Source: Chlorocebus sabaeus (Eukaryota > Chordata > Mammalia > Primates > Cercopithecidae). Taken from it: 64,000 bases of DNA. Positions 22,421-34,869 of this stretch are shown here, in pieces. Under the pieces are notes generated by a model. That model was given only the letters and a program-made list of their open reading frames with translations, did no database searches and was not told the DNA's origin. Position numbers and translations under genes: made by a program. Each line of letters opens with the position of its first letter. The first letter of the stretch is position 1. The stretch is from positions 51,598,026 through 51,662,025 of the forward strand of contig NC_132915.1 of assembly GCF_047675955.1 (NCBI RefSeq), read 5' to 3'.

Positions 22421-23701
22421 CTGCTTTCATTCATGAGCCTGTGTGTAAATGAAGAATTCCCTTTTAGAGGCAAAACAATTTACTGTAATAAATCAGAGAC
22501 TATTGCATAGGTGTAGTCAGGATTACACAATGAAGAGAGCTTTGTAGTTACTGAACCATGACAAAGTCTTCATACTAATGAATTACATTCCTCAAAAACC
22601 TTTGTCAAATCAGTCAAAGAACTCTCTCCGAATGAGCATGGAATGTTAACATCTGGTTCACCAAATAGAGATAACAGTTTCATCCGACCCAAAGCCTTAG
22701 TTAGTCAAGCCTTTATCCCTCCCTGTTGTCTGCTGATCCCACTTTATCCTTCCTTTTGCTCTGCAGCTGCTCAGTGAAGGAGACACTTCGTTGAAGAGTA
22801 TTGAATTCGGTGATGTGTAAGAGACCCGGGACGTAGAGTGCCATGGAAGTGAATGGTTTGGAAGACTAAAAAGGGCTCCAGATGCTCCTTTTCCATACAG
22901 CGTCCTGATAATCTTAACAGCTTCAACAGCCTCCCAAGAGAAATAATTCCTGTAGAGTCTATAGCAGATCATTAAATAAGAGGAACAAATAGTTTTCAAG
23001 AGCTCAATGGTGTTCAAAACAGGATGCTACATTGTATGTTTGTTTCATGGTATTTTGTGTTTCATAGAAAGAGGGAAAAACTAAACTAAAATCTGTAATA
23101 TCATTATTGATAATACACATTTTGTCTTTTTGTATATTTTTCCATTTTGTCTGGTAAGTTAAATGACACTGGGATTTTATCAAAGTGTGTGGATATTTAT
23201 TTTCTTACTAATTTAATGGATTTTTCAGTTAAATCATGGGCACAGCAAGCTTTTCTTTTCCACATTAAATGCTATTTTATCTGTTGACATGGCACCATTC
23301 TCAAAGTCATAGGCACAGGTGAGGATTTATTCATTTAGGATTGTAAGGTGAGGGGTCAATTATCATTCTCTTCCAAATCTCAGCATCTCTCTGTCTTCCT
23401 TCTACTCACCTTCTTCTTCTGCGTTCTCCTATCTCGTATGAATACTACCACCCATGCTGACAACTGCATTCGATGTCTGTGAGGTATTCTGGCTGTGTCC
23501 TACCATTAGATGATTGCTTCATCAAGCAGGTTCTCTTTCCACAGTGTTTCCTATGTCCCTCTCCTTTCTCTTTCACTGCTACCCTCAACCAGACTGTTGT
23601 TAGTTTTTTCTTTCCTGTTACTGGTACAAGTCTTAATTCCGAAGATCAGGACTAATTGTATTATTCTATAGCTCACAGACTTTCCATGGTGTGAGGTAAC
23701 T
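22421..23701. other. Single-copy sequence
   Basis: No repeat recognised except a CT-rich patch at about 23390-23445. The minus frame at 22697-23017 (106 codons) has no recognisable domain. Confidence 0.5.
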
Positions 23702-23805
23702 ATAAGGAAGGAAAGGAGAAAAGGAAGGACAGGAAAAGAAGGTGAACAAAAAGGAGAAGATTAGGAGAAGAAGGAAGAGCTGGAGTGGAAGAGAATAGAA
23801 GGCTA
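23702..23805 (+). repeat. Polypurine (GA-rich) tract
   Basis: About 100 bases almost entirely A and G ('aggaaggaaaggagaaaagg', 'aaggagaagattaggagaag'). Confidence 0.88.
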
Positions 23806-23879
23806 AGAAATTTTACTATATACAACAATTGAACATAAAATATTGATGGCATTCAAATCAATGCATACATTATATTTCA

Positions 23880-24335
23880 TGTAATAACTGTGAATACAAT
23901 GTTGGAAAATATTTAAGTTGAATTTTTACTTTCCAACAAATATCAAAATAACTTCCAGATTAATTTGAATGTTAAATGTAAAAAAAGTTCTTAAAAATAC
24001 CTGAGAAATGTCTGAAATAATTATGTAATATTAAAATGAAAAAGGTTTAAGTAAAAATAATAAAGGAAAGGAATAAAGGATAATGTAAAAGATTAAACAT
24101 AACATAAATATGAAAAATAAAATCACAAAACCTGTGATCAAAATTCAAAAGCAAAGAGCCATCTAGGAAAAAATATTTCCAAGGTAAATGGTATACAAAG
24201 TGAGAGTGTCGTTAAAATATAAAAACCTCTTACAAATCAGCAGAGAAAGGAACAGTCCAACAGAAAACTTGGCACAGATTATGGAAAGGGAATTCGTAAA
24301 GAATGACCCATAACATGAAAAGAAACTCACAGATC
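23880..24335 (+). mobile_element. Ancient L1 (L1M/HAL1-like) ORF2 3' part
   Basis: Diverged but ordered ORF2 blocks: 'aggaaaaaatatttccaagg', 'aaaacctcttacaaatcagc', 'cagtccaacagaaaacttgg', 'catgaaaagaaactcac'. No open frame remains. Confidence 0.7.
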
Positions 24336-25099
24336 TATTGCATTTTTGTCTCTATGTGTTCTTCACTGTTTTTCTGCTTACAATAGATCCTCCTTTCAAC
24401 GTTATATTGTATGTTACACACTTGCTACAGGCTGCAGAGTGCAAGGAAACAAGAAGCACGTTGTCCCTGTCCTCAGGAGTTTACAGTCTAGAAAGGAGGA
24501 AAAAGACTACCATTGAATGGACTCTAATATTGAAGCATACATTTAAATAAATGCTAAGTGAATTAAAATATTAAAGGCAAAACAAAATATAGACTAGAAA
24601 AAATATAACGTTGAAAGGAGGATCTATTATAAGCAGAAAAAACTGCAGAATGGGTGTCAGTGGCTTCAAATAAAATCCTGGTGATGATAATGGAGCACTC
24701 TTTTAAGAACCGTTGCACCACCAATGTTTTTGATGACACATAAAATAACATTATGTGCAAAAACATGGATGATGATGATGATTTTGAGTTGAAAGCATAC
24801 AAAAAAGTTAGATTCAATGTTAGAAAGGTTCTCTTTAGGAATACCATAACCAATTTAGTTTATTTATATACACAAGAATAATATACAGTAAAATTATTTG
24901 CATAAATATGTCTAAAAGAACTTTTCAATAAGAATAAAATAAAGATTCTAAATGATTAGAAAAAAAAAGAGATAATCAGGGAAGTTTTGAGAGAGGAGCT
25001 ATCTTTTGAGTTTAGCCTGGTAAGTCTAAAGTATTTGCAAGATTCTGTTTTTCTTTTTTTTCCTTTTGTGTATCTCTTTTGACTTGAACATGGCTTAGA
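24336..25099. other. Single-copy sequence
   Basis: Nothing firmly recognised. 24415-24500 ('ttgtccctgtcctcaggagt') resembles the ancient repeat seen near 52.4 kb. Confidence 0.45.
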
Positions 25100-25270
25100 G
25101 GCAAAGTAACATGACATAGGAGAAGAATTCTGAAGACAAATGAAGATTTACATCCTGACACTATCAATCACTTATGTCACTCTGTGTTCCTCATCTATAA
25201 AATAGATGTGAATACGAGGTTGCTGGTAAGATAAAAATCCATGCTTGTAAAGTGATCAGCATATTGATTC
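25100..25270 (+). mobile_element. MIR SINE
   Basis: 'gaagatttacatcctgacac', 'ctctgtgttcctcatctata' and 'gcttgtaaagtgatcagcat' in MIR order. Confidence 0.85.
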
Positions 25271-25594
25271 CATCTCCTTATTACTACTTAATTCTGCTCT
25301 TCTTGAGGAACACTTTGCACCCTTGGCCTCTTCTTTAGTGAGGTAGAAATGTGGCAATATCTGTGAAAACATCTTGCAACTGGGATGCTTTTTAATGTCA
25401 TAAAGTACTATTAATTTAAATTTTGGATTTGGATATTTATTTAAGTGTAACTTGCTTTCAGTGCTTTCCTTAATGATAAATTGAATGGCAATAATGTTTG
25501 AGTGTAATGATTCAGCATAGGTCCATAGAGGTAAGAAAACAGAGAAAAGTTAAATGTGAAAGACAGGTAATTAAAAAAAAATCAAATACATCTG

Positions 25595-25830
25595 AATTGT
25601 GTAATAGAAGTGGCATGAACTTTGGGGTCAGATAAATATGAGTCTCAACTTTGCCACCTACTCTGTGCAACCTTGGACAAGTTACTCGCCCTCATCAAGA
25701 CTCAGTTTCTCCACCTGTTAAGCTGGGATTCATAACATTCTCAAGGCAGGGGTGTTATAGGATCAATGAGATAAATAAATAAAAGCATATCGCACATAGC
25801 TGACATTTGAAAAATACTTCCTTTTTGATT
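25595..25830 (+). mobile_element. MIR SINE
   Basis: Well-kept MIR: 'aactttggggtcagataaat', 'ccacctactctgtgcaacct', 'gacaagttactcgccctcat', 'agactcagtttctccacctg' and 'catatcgcacatagctgaca'. Confidence 0.94.
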
Positions 25831-25989
25831 CTTTTCTTTCATCTTAGAATAGACCACCAGTCTGATTCATAATAATACCTTTGGATATTTAGGTGTTTGA
25901 CATGAATATGATTTCTTAAGTGCCCAATGAACTACCAGTAAGTGACTTGGCCCCAGGGAGACTAGATCCCACTTTAAAATATGGGTTCA

Positions 25990-26577
25990 ATATGGGCTCA
26001 TTTTTGGTTCCATATGAACTTTAAAGTAGTTTTTTTCCAGTTCTTTGAAGAAAGTCATGGGTAGCTTAATGGGGATGCCATTGAATCCATAAATTACCTT
26101 GGGCAGTATGGCCATTTTCACGATATTGATTCTTCCTATCCATGAGCATGGAATGTTCTTCCATTTGTTTGTGTCCTCCTTATTTCATTGAGCAGTGGTT
26201 TGTAGTTCTCCTTGAAGAGGTCCTTCACATCCCTTGTAAGTTGGATTCCTAGGTATTTTATTCTCTTTGAAGCAATTGTGAATGGGAGTTCACTCATGAT
26301 TTGGCTCTCTGTTTGTCTGTTACTGGTGTATAAGAATGCTTGTGATTTTTGAACATTGATTTTACATCCTGAGTCTTTGCTGAAGTTGCTTATCAGCTTA
26401 AGGAGATTTTGGGCTGAGACAATGGGGCTTTCTAAATATACAGTCATGTTATCTGCAAACAGGGACAATTTGACTTCCTCTTTTCCTAATTGAATACCCT
26501 TTATTTCTTTCTCTTGCCTGATTGCCCTGGGCAGAACTTCCAACACTATGTTGAATAGGAGTGATGAGAGAGGGCAT
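25990..26577 (-). mobile_element. L1PA, inverted 5' segment of a twin-primed insertion
   Basis: Reverse-oriented ORF2 RT region: the minus frame at 26136-26546 (136 aa) reads LEVLPRAIRQEKEIKGIQ...LSLFADNMTVYLESP, with the FADD active-site box as FADN. Its outer end is the RT-downstream 'ccaaaaatgagcccata' region, and its inner end is the upstream 'CPLSPLLFN' region. Together with the forward part it covers ORF2 with only about 15 bases missing between the two segments. Confidence 0.95.
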
Positions 26578-28063
26578 AATCCTAAGTCAAAAGAACAAAG
26601 CTAGAGGCATCACGCTACCTGACTTCAAACTATACTACAAGACTACAGTAACCAAAACACCATGGTACTGGTACCAAAACAGAGATCTAGACCAATGGAA
26701 CAGAACAGAGCCCTCAGAAATAATACCACACATCGACAATCATCTGGTCTTTGATAAACCTGACAAAAACAAGAAATGGGGAAAGGATTCCCTATTTAAT
26801 AAATGGTGCTGGGAAAACTGGCTAGCCATAAGTAGAAAGCTGAAACTGGATCCCTTCCTCATGCCTTATATAAAAATTAATTCAAGATGGATTAGAGAGT
26901 TAGATGTTAGACCTAAAACCATAAAAACCCTAGAAGAAAACCTAGGCAATACCATTCAGGACATAGGCATGGGCAAGGGCTTCATGTCTAAAACACCAAA
27001 AGCAATGGCCACAAAAGCCAAAATTGACAAATGGGATCTAATTAAACTAAAGAGCTTCTGCACAGCAAAAGAAACTACCATCAGAGTGAACAGAATTTTT
27101 CACTGTTCTTGAGGAACAGTGGGAGAAATGGGAGAAAATTTTTGCAATCTACTCATCTGACAAAGGGCTAATATCCAGAACCTACCAAGAAATCAAATAA
27201 ATTTACAAGACTAAAAACAACCCCATCAAAAAGGGGGCACAGGATATGAACAGACACTTCTCAAAAGTAAACATTTATGCAGCCAACAGTCACATGAAAA
27301 AATGCTCATCATCACTAGCCATCTGATACATACAAATCAAAACCACAATGAGATACCATCTTACACCAGTTAGAATGGTGATCATTAAAAAGTTAGGAAA
27401 CAACAGGTGCTGGAGGGGATGGGGAGAAATAGGAACACTTTTACACTGTTGGTGGGACTGTAAACTAGTTCAACCATTGTGGAAGACAGTGTGGGGATTC
27501 CTCAAGGATCTAGAACTAGAAATACCATTTGACCCAGCCATCCCATTACTGGGTATAGACCCAAAGGATTATAAATCATGCTGCTATAAAGACACATGCA
27601 CATATACGTTTATTGCAGCACTACTCACAATAGCAAAGACTTGGAACCAACCCTAATGTCCATCAATGACAGACTGGATTAAGAAAATGTGGCACATATA
27701 CACCGTGGAATACTATGCAGCCATAAAAAGGATGAGTTCATGTCCTTTGTAGGGAAATGGATGAAGCTGGAAACCATCATTCTCAGCAAACTATTGCAAG
27801 AACAGAAAACCAAATACCGCATGTTCTCACTCATAAGTGGGAATTGAACAATGAGATCACTTGGACACAGGAAGGGGAACATCACACACCAGGGCCAGTT
27901 GCAGGGTGGGAGGAGCAGGGAGGGACAGCATTAGGAAATATATCTAATGTAAATGACAAGTTAATAGGTGCAGCACACCAACATCTCACATGTATACATA
28001 TGTAGCAAACCTGCACGTTGTGTACATGTACCCTAGAACATAAAGTGTAATAATAAAAAAATG
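26578..28063 (+). mobile_element. L1PA, forward 3' segment of the same insertion
   Basis: Forward ORF2 from 'cctaagtcaaaagaacaaag' to the stop, 3'UTR and a short tail at about 28055. Two open pieces, 26561-27112 (183 aa, ...KNKARGITLPDFKLYYKTTVTKTPWYW...) and 27348-27656 (102 aa, ...GTLLHCWWDCKLVQPLWK...), show mild decay. A hairpin-bearing insertion near 27101 stops the first. The 3'UTR is of intermediate L1PA age by its 'caccagggccagttgcaggg' and 'gcagcacaccaacatctcac' blocks. Confidence 0.95.
27101..27121. repeat. Small hairpin inserted in L1 ORF2
   Basis: cactgttc, loop ttgag, gaacagtg. It sits where L1 ORF2 normally runs uninterrupted and introduces the TGA that ends the 183-codon frame. 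Confidence 0.85.
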
Positions 28064-28969
28064 AATTCGACTTGATCTTCATGTTTATCAAAGGATTTTT
28101 GGATTCATGCATGTCTTAGGACACATGGTTTTAATCTCCATGCATATTCAGTTAATCATCTCAGTTTGTCTTGCAGACACATAGCCACCATTTTGCTATG
28201 GTGAAGACTGAAAACATTGTGTACTAATTTCTTTGTTTTAGGGGGAGTTATCATTAGTTGTTATCAGTGCCTGCTTTGTAAATTTTGTGAGCTGTAAAAT
28301 GAAGTACTATGTATTCCTGGGAAGTTTATTCCCACTGCGAGTATTTAAGTTAAATGTTTTTTTAATAGTCTGGGAGGGCAGATGCTGGCAATAAAACAAT
28401 TTGAAATTTTAAAAATAAGCAGCATATTTACAGCAATTATATAGGAATATTATTAGTGATTAAATATGGTAGTACAGAATAATATATCTAGGGTAAAAAA
28501 TACTAATCATTATAACCCAGAAATATTTTTAGTTCTTTTTGTTTTTTAATGAAAACATGTTGTGTTTTAGGATGAAAAAGGCATTATCTACTACATTTGC
28601 ATCAGTCTGTTTAGTGCATAGTGGAGTGCTTACATTGCTACTTTGTCACTAAAATTGTTAGTTAAGGAATCTGATTCCAGTCCCTTTTATCTTCTCTTTA
28701 GATATGGCCTCAAATGAAAAGAGGCAATAGCCCTTTTCTTCAATAATAAAACATTCTCCAGATATTATTTTCCCTTCTTTCCTAGGCTGTGGAGATATGG
28801 GTTTTCTATTTTATAGAAAATTCTATTTTCTATTTTCCTTTACCTATATATTCTGGTCATAACTTTATCTGTCTAGGAAGAATTTAGTGATTAGCTGAAC
28901 TTCCTTAACCTCTGATTTTTTTTCTGTTTAGGGAAAAAATACAATGTTTGTGGGTCTATGTCCATTTAT
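28064..28969. other. Single-copy sequence, nothing recognised
   Basis: AT-rich; no gene or repeat signature. Confidence 0.5.
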
Positions 28970-29160
28970 GTACTTTATAGAAATCTCATTTAATTACTGA
29001 AATGGTATGGGTTTGATTGTCCTCATTTCAGAGCTTAGAAAAAAGGAGGCTCAGAAAGTTTTGATAAATTTTTCTACATTCTTATTTTATGAGTAAGTGA
29101 GTTGAAATTGTAACCTGGGTCTGCCTAGCTATAAACATAAATTCTTTCCAATCTGGTAGG
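28970..29160 (-). mobile_element. MIR SINE, antisense
   Basis: 'aaatctcatttaattactga', 'tcctcatttcagagcttaga', 'ggaggctcagaaagttttga', 'taacctgggtctgcctagct' follow reverse MIR order. Confidence 0.82.
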
Positions 29161-29642
29161 ATTTTGAAGTTTTACATTGATTTGCTAGAGTTCTTACATG
29201 GCTATTTTTGTGATTAAAAGATTATGTAAGGATAATGATTCATTCTTCTTTTATATCCCAAAATAGGGACTAGAGGTGGAAGAGCAGTCTTTTGATGGGA
29301 GAGTTGAAGAACTTAGTTTTTAACAAGCTTTTCAAGTGTCTATCATACAACCAGGTGAAATTGAATATCTAGAACCTAATTGCCAGAAAGAGTGACTAGC
29401 ACTGGAGATAGAAGTTTGGGAACATGTAACCATAGTTGCAAAGCACTTGCAATTTTGGCCTTTTTTTGGCCGTTTTCCCCATTCTCAGAGTGATTGGTGG
29501 GATTATGGAACTAAGAAAGGACAAATTTGACATGTGGGAGGTTCTGCTCTAAAGAAGACAGATGTAGCTACAGCATAGAAGATGCCATGCCGTTAGGAGA
29601 TGTGGGTAGAAATCAGCCCGTGTTCCTCAAGATTATCTAAAC

Positions 29643-29723
29643 CAGAAATTCTCAAGCTTTGGTGTGTGTCAGAATCACCTGGAGAGTTAATAGAGAATAG
29701 AGGCCCAGTAGGGTAAAATCTAG

Positions 29724-29766
<43 letters not shown>

Positions 29767-29818
29767 ACCAAGCTTTAGAAAAAATTCTGACAGATCCCCA
29801 AATTTGAGAAACACTAGG
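29643..29818. mobile_element. MER5-like hAT element containing a (TG)n microsatellite
   Basis: Starts 'aaattctcaagctttggtgt' with 'gtcagaatcacctggaga' and ends 'ccccaaatttgagaaacact', the terminal blocks of MER5-type non-autonomous hAT elements. The middle is expanded or replaced by a TG repeat. Confidence 0.78.
29727..29763 (+). repeat. (TG)n microsatellite
   Basis: About 18 uninterrupted TG units; likely length-polymorphic. Confidence 0.97.
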
Positions 29819-31645
29819 CTAAACCATATTTTGAAACCCCTATCTCATAGCTAAGTAGTAACTATAGTAATAATTCTATGTCCTTTTATGTAACTTAGGA
29901 GAATCTGCTGCTAATTTGAAACTTGAATTAAAATTTCTTTTGTGTTTTTTACAATTACTTAGGCTGACAAATACATGCACACAATGAAATCTTTCTAAAA
30001 TGATTCTATCTTGAATCTTCTAGAGAGGGTGAGGATGAGCACGTCCAGGACATCTAAGAAATTCTCCTTCTCAAGCTTGACTTTTCCTGTGGGAAACAGT
30101 GAGGAAAAGAAAATGAGTCCCAATCCTCCCTGGAGGCAATGCTTACACATATTTTGGAATCAGAGGGTCAGCGGCCAATTTCACCTGTGGGCAGGAAGTA
30201 CACACCTGTTAGCTACATGTTTTTTTTGAAATAGGCTGTACTTGGCCAGATTACAAAAAACACTGTTGTTATGCCATCAAAAAAAAAAGAAGCTGACTTA
30301 CATGTGAATAATACTTATTAAAGGGGATTTTAAGAAGCTGGACACTTGAGAAAAGCAAGCAACTGTGAAAAGAATATCTCCTGCTTACCTTTGTACAAGC
30401 CAACAATTACCCCCCAAATTGGGTTAGGATTAGATAAGGCAATCAGTTGTAATCGAGTTGATATCTGGGAAGGGGAAGTTTGAGTCATTCAGAGATAAAC
30501 CTCTTATTATGGTTTCTTTTCCTTGATCATCTTTATCCTTCCACCCCACGCCTACCTTTATGCATAGTGGTCATTGGTGGGGTGAGGAAGGAATGACTTT
30601 GGAAGTGCTCCTTAACCAGGCTTTTGTGTGCATTGTCCGAGGCTCACAGCTTTCTTATCAGCAGGCTTTCCTGCCCTGTCATTAGGCCTAGTGGCAAAAG
30701 AGGCTCATTCTCATGAACTGACCCATGCTGCGAGCAGGTCACCTCAGATGGAGGCTTGCTGCTTTATTCAGAGGCTTCTGAGATTCCCAGATGTTGTAGC
30801 AAGATGCAAATATGGAGAAAGTCTTTCATTGCTCCTCTGTTCAAAATGGGATTCTATCTGATGACCGAATGCACGGTTTCATAGGGGCATGGTTGAGTCT
30901 TACCTTCCACAATTGGAATTGCAAAAAGAGTCTCTTTGTGAGAGCAATAGTTAATTCTCTCTGAATGTTACTACAGTTTAGGGAGAATAAGTATTTTTCC
31001 CTCTCCTTTATATTTCCCCTTCACTTATGCTTAAAAACAGGTAATTGGAGCAGGGCTTCGAAGTGTAATCTTGCCCAAAGGCTAAGCTTGCCACCTAATG
31101 ACACATGGTTGTTCTTCTTTATTGAGGCAGTCTTGCACTCATTATCTCTAAATTAGTTCCCCTTTCTCCTTTGGTTTATTATTCATCCACCTCCTCCTTT
31201 TTCATTTGGATTTTTCCAAGTGAACCATGACAAAGTGTGTCTTTGTGAGGTGTGTGTCTGTGCAACAGTGCATCTGTGTGAGTGAGTGTGCTCCCTACCC
31301 ATGCCCCTCGTTTACATTAAGTGTTTATTTAAGCCAAGGCACTGGAAAATTGACAAAAATCTTTGGCATTGATTGCCTCATAATGATCCCACATCAATCC
31401 AAGGAGGAATCTCACTGAAAAGTAGAAGGAGCTGAGATTTAGTTGCAGGCTTTCCCTTGTCAAGGCCAGATGCAAGCAGCTCAAACTCAGAGAAAAGAGG
31501 GGAAACTAGTTTTTGAATGGAAACTGTGAGAGTGTTTGTGTAAAAGTATAATTAAAACTTTAGCATCCTGTTCTATCAAAAGTTTCATGTACCACTCATG
31601 TGATATTATATCCAGTTGGACTTAAAAAAATGAGGTAAAAATAAA
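29819..31645. other. Long single-copy block
   Basis: 1.8 kb with no recognised repeat or gene. A-run at about 30276-30288; a TG-rich patch at about 31235-31290. Small frames (30011-30229, 30628-30861) show no domain. Confidence 0.55.
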
Positions 31646-31855
31646 ATACTGAAGTAGCTTTCTTTGTTCAGACCTGGGTTAGAATCCCTACTTTAACCCT
31701 GGTAACCTACTATTGCTTAGCCCTCCTGAGCCTTGGTTTCTTCATCTTAAATAGAAACAATATCAACCTTACAGGTATGTGGTGAGGATGAAAAGACATA
31801 TTAAAAGTGCGTAACACAGTGCCCATTACAATTTAGATAAATTATATTTTAAAAT
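31646..31855 (+). mobile_element. MIR SINE
   Basis: 'ttcagacctgggttagaatc', 'tcctgagccttggtttcttc' and 'aaagtgcgtaacacagtgcc' in MIR order; well kept. Confidence 0.93.
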
Positions 31856-32004
31856 GGCCACAGTTCTTAATTCCCTTATAATAAACTAAATCAAAGCTTG
31901 GAAGGTTTTGACTGAATAGCTCGAAAATATGAGTTCAGACCTCTTCTCTCTCTGGGACCATTTCTTTCTTTAGCTTGAAAGGGGACCTGGCATTTTTGCT
32001 ACAT

Positions 32005-32165
32005 ACCTAGCCCTCTGCTGGGCGGAGTTTATACTTGTATACATTCTGCAAAGGCATATTATTATTCCCATCTTGAAGATGAGGAAATGAAGGCTCAGAG
32101 AGGTTAAGTGAGTTGCTCAAGGTTTCAAAGGAAGTGGTGAAGCAGGTATACAAATAAAGGTTTGT
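32005..32165 (-). mobile_element. MIR SINE, antisense
   Basis: 'attattcccatcttgaagat', 'gaggaaatgaaggctcagag', 'aggttaagtgagttgctcaa' are the reverse MIR core. Confidence 0.9.
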
Positions 32166-32839
32166 CAAGTCTCAAAAGTGTATAATACAATTGAGAATTA
32201 TGGTGTATCTTATTCACCTAAGTCTGCTTTGAGATAGTTATTTCCACAGACATTGTGTAACAAAATCTTCTGATTCAGAAGGTTAGTAGACTTATTAGTA
32301 CAAGAGAAGAGTTAGCAACTTTGCCTGACTGCTTAATTCCTAGGGTGAATATGTGATATGTATATCAAATATACCAAACTTAATCTTGATATTATTGGAT
32401 AGATTCAAGTACTTCCTCTTTACCAAGATGATTTTCTCTAGTCACCTCTATCACAGTGTAATCTTTTTTAATACTTGTGCAAATTCAGTAATGGCTGATG
32501 GTTATTTCTGTGATGCAGATGAGATCTACCTCTCATATACCACATTTTACTCTTTCTTTATCCTATCTTTGCATTCCAAAGGTAATCATTTATTCTTGCC
32601 TGCACCATATTCCAGCTCAAATCTCTTTTCTCTTCATTCACCCATGGGTGCCTTGGTGTTCTTCTGCCTCTGTAGGACTGATAGCCCTGTGATGCTGGTT
32701 ATGCCCTATTACTTTTTGACATTATTCTCTTCCTTATACTTCAAAAGCACTTCTTCCTCCTCTACCTTTTATCCTTTTTTCCATGAAACCAGAGTTAGCT
32801 GGGAAAGAATGCAATAGAGTATCTGGGTATAGGGGTAGA
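32166..32839. other. Single-copy sequence with a 154-codon frame
   Basis: The plus frame 32353-32817 (154 codons) is rich in Phe, Ser and Leu because the DNA is pyrimidine-rich. I see no domain, codon structure or exon context, so it is not called a gene. Confidence 0.5.
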
Positions 32840-32945
32840 CATGAAGGTTCTACTTCTAGCTGGGTGGCCTTGGTAAGTAATTTAACATCTCCATACCTCA
32901 TTTTCCTCAGCAATAAAAACAAATAATCCACTTGTAACTTTCAAT
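32840..32945 (+). mobile_element. MIR SINE fragment
   Basis: 'tagctgggtggccttggtaa', 'gtaatttaacatctccatac', 'ctcattttcctcagcaataa': the MIR core. Confidence 0.82.
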
Positions 32946-33094
32946 GATTATTTCTTTACCATAGCTCGAAAGGCCATAGATGCAGTTTTTGTGCCATGAC
33001 CCTCATTGGAGGTACAGTCTCTTATTCAAGGAGAGAGTTGGTAGCAATAATAATATGTATATATGGCATTTTCTATTCATAAGATTAGTGTGCA

Positions 33095-33240
33095 GACATC
33101 ATTATCACTTGTTCCTTTGAACACAGTGACTTGGGCCAGGTCACCTAGCTAGTCAGTAGCAGGGCCAGGGCCTGAATATGATCCTCTCCATTTCTCCATT
33201 CTGAATCTTGCATTCTTTGCTCTACACCTCAGTAGAGTAA
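33095..33240 (-). mobile_element. MIR SINE fragment, antisense
   Basis: 'gacttgggccaggtcaccta', 'gctagtcagtagcagggcca', 'gggcctgaatatgatcctct' in reverse MIR order. Confidence 0.75.
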
Positions 33241-34552
33241 GGTAAACTGGCTGAGGCATGGAGAGAGAAAGATCAAAAAGTTTTTTTGTATATGTCTCTA
33301 TGTGAACTGTTCTGAGGAAATGAATTGGTAGTTTGGGACTGAGAGTAGAAAATTTAACAATAGAAATGATGGTATTAATTTTTCAAAAAGAGAAAATAAC
33401 TTCCTAATTAATTATTGTTTCAGGCCTTACTGTTTTCCCTAAACATCTGTAGGGCAACACCAGAGAAAGTGTTTTGGGAGTGAAACAGAAAACTTAATTT
33501 CAACTTGAAATTTCTAAATTTTTCTGTTAAAGAACCTAATACTAAAAAATGCAGTGTAAGCAACCACAGCAGCTTGGGAATTTTCTATGTTTTCTGGATG
33601 GTATTTCCCCTAAAATGAAAACATTCCTTATTTAAAAATCCATTCTAGGGTTTGTTCAAAGATTAACTTATATAGTCCCTTGAGATACAGGGCTAGGGAC
33701 TTACTATTTTTTTTTTTTCATGTCAAGATTAATAACTTCTTTTCAGATTGACCCTGTCCTGCCCATGTGAGATAAATCAAGTTTAAATCTGTCTATTGTG
33801 TCCTCAGTAGCTTCTTTTGGCCATAAAACAGTTCGTTCTCCATTAAAAGAAGAGTTACATATTCCAGATTCTTTGTGAAAGAATCAGGTATGTCTCTCTT
33901 CGTTCAAGAGTGATTTGTTAGTTGCGAGTATGAAAGGGGAACAGGGAAGTGTGGGGTGGTTTCACCACATATTACAGAAGTCTAGTGTAATGCATTTGGC
34001 TGAGCCCTTTCTCATTTAAGGCTTAAACCAATATTTATTTTTGAAAGGAAATTCAACCCATATGTATCTGCCTCAGTGGACTTGTTGGCTCTTATTGCTA
34101 GGAATCAGGAAATTACTTTTGCTAACATTACAAAAGGCCTAAAGATCAAGTGAATTTTAATCTTGGCAAACGTAGCTTCCACTCTGAAAGGTGGAACATA
34201 GGTTCCAGGCAATAACAAAAGAAAGATAAACATTATTGGTAAGTGTCTTCCAAGATAAGAAGGGTAGAGAACACTGTGCACATTCTAAGAATTACTGATT
34301 GTTTCATTTTGTCCCAAAGCCAATGTAATTTGTTCCTTAATGCAGATTCTTACATGTGTAGTTGACAGTACAAATTGTTCAAGCAAGTCCAGCTATACAT
34401 GCTAAAATCTTCGTGTAAAAAGAAAAATAATAATATAACATCTTTGATTTTCACTATTTGTGCCTTTCAAAGTAAAAATTATGAATGCATGCTGTTTATC
34501 CGGAGCAGTCTCACTGTTTTGGTGTATATTTTTTCATACAAAATGGGAAACT
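33241..34552. other. Long single-copy block
   Basis: No gene or repeat recognised; a T-run lies near 33709-33718. Confidence 0.55.
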
Positions 34553-34553
34553 T

Positions 34554-34836
34554 GGCCAGGCGAGGTGGCTCATGCTTGTAATTCCAGCATTTTGGAAGGC
34601 CAAGGAAGTCAGATCACTTGACCAGAGTTCGAGACCAGCCCAGCCAACATGGTGAAACCCCGTCTCTTCTAAAAATACAAAAAAGATTAGCCAGGTGTGG
34701 TGACAGGAGCCTGTAATCCCAGCTACTTGGGAGGCTGAGGCAGGAGAATTGCTTGAACCTGGGAGACAGAGGTTGCAGTGAGTGGAGATGGCACCACTGT
34801 ACTCCAGCCTGGGTGACAGAGCAAGACTCTGTCTCC

Positions 34837-34869
<33 letters not shown>

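Noticed and set aside
26561..27112. 183-codon open frame
   Set aside because: It is L1 ORF2 sequence with family-typical blocks, truncated on both sides by the inversion and by a stop; not a gene.
32353..32817. 154-codon open frame in unique DNA
   Set aside because: Pyrimidine-rich DNA gives a Phe/Ser/Leu-rich frame by composition; no domain, signal or exon context seen.
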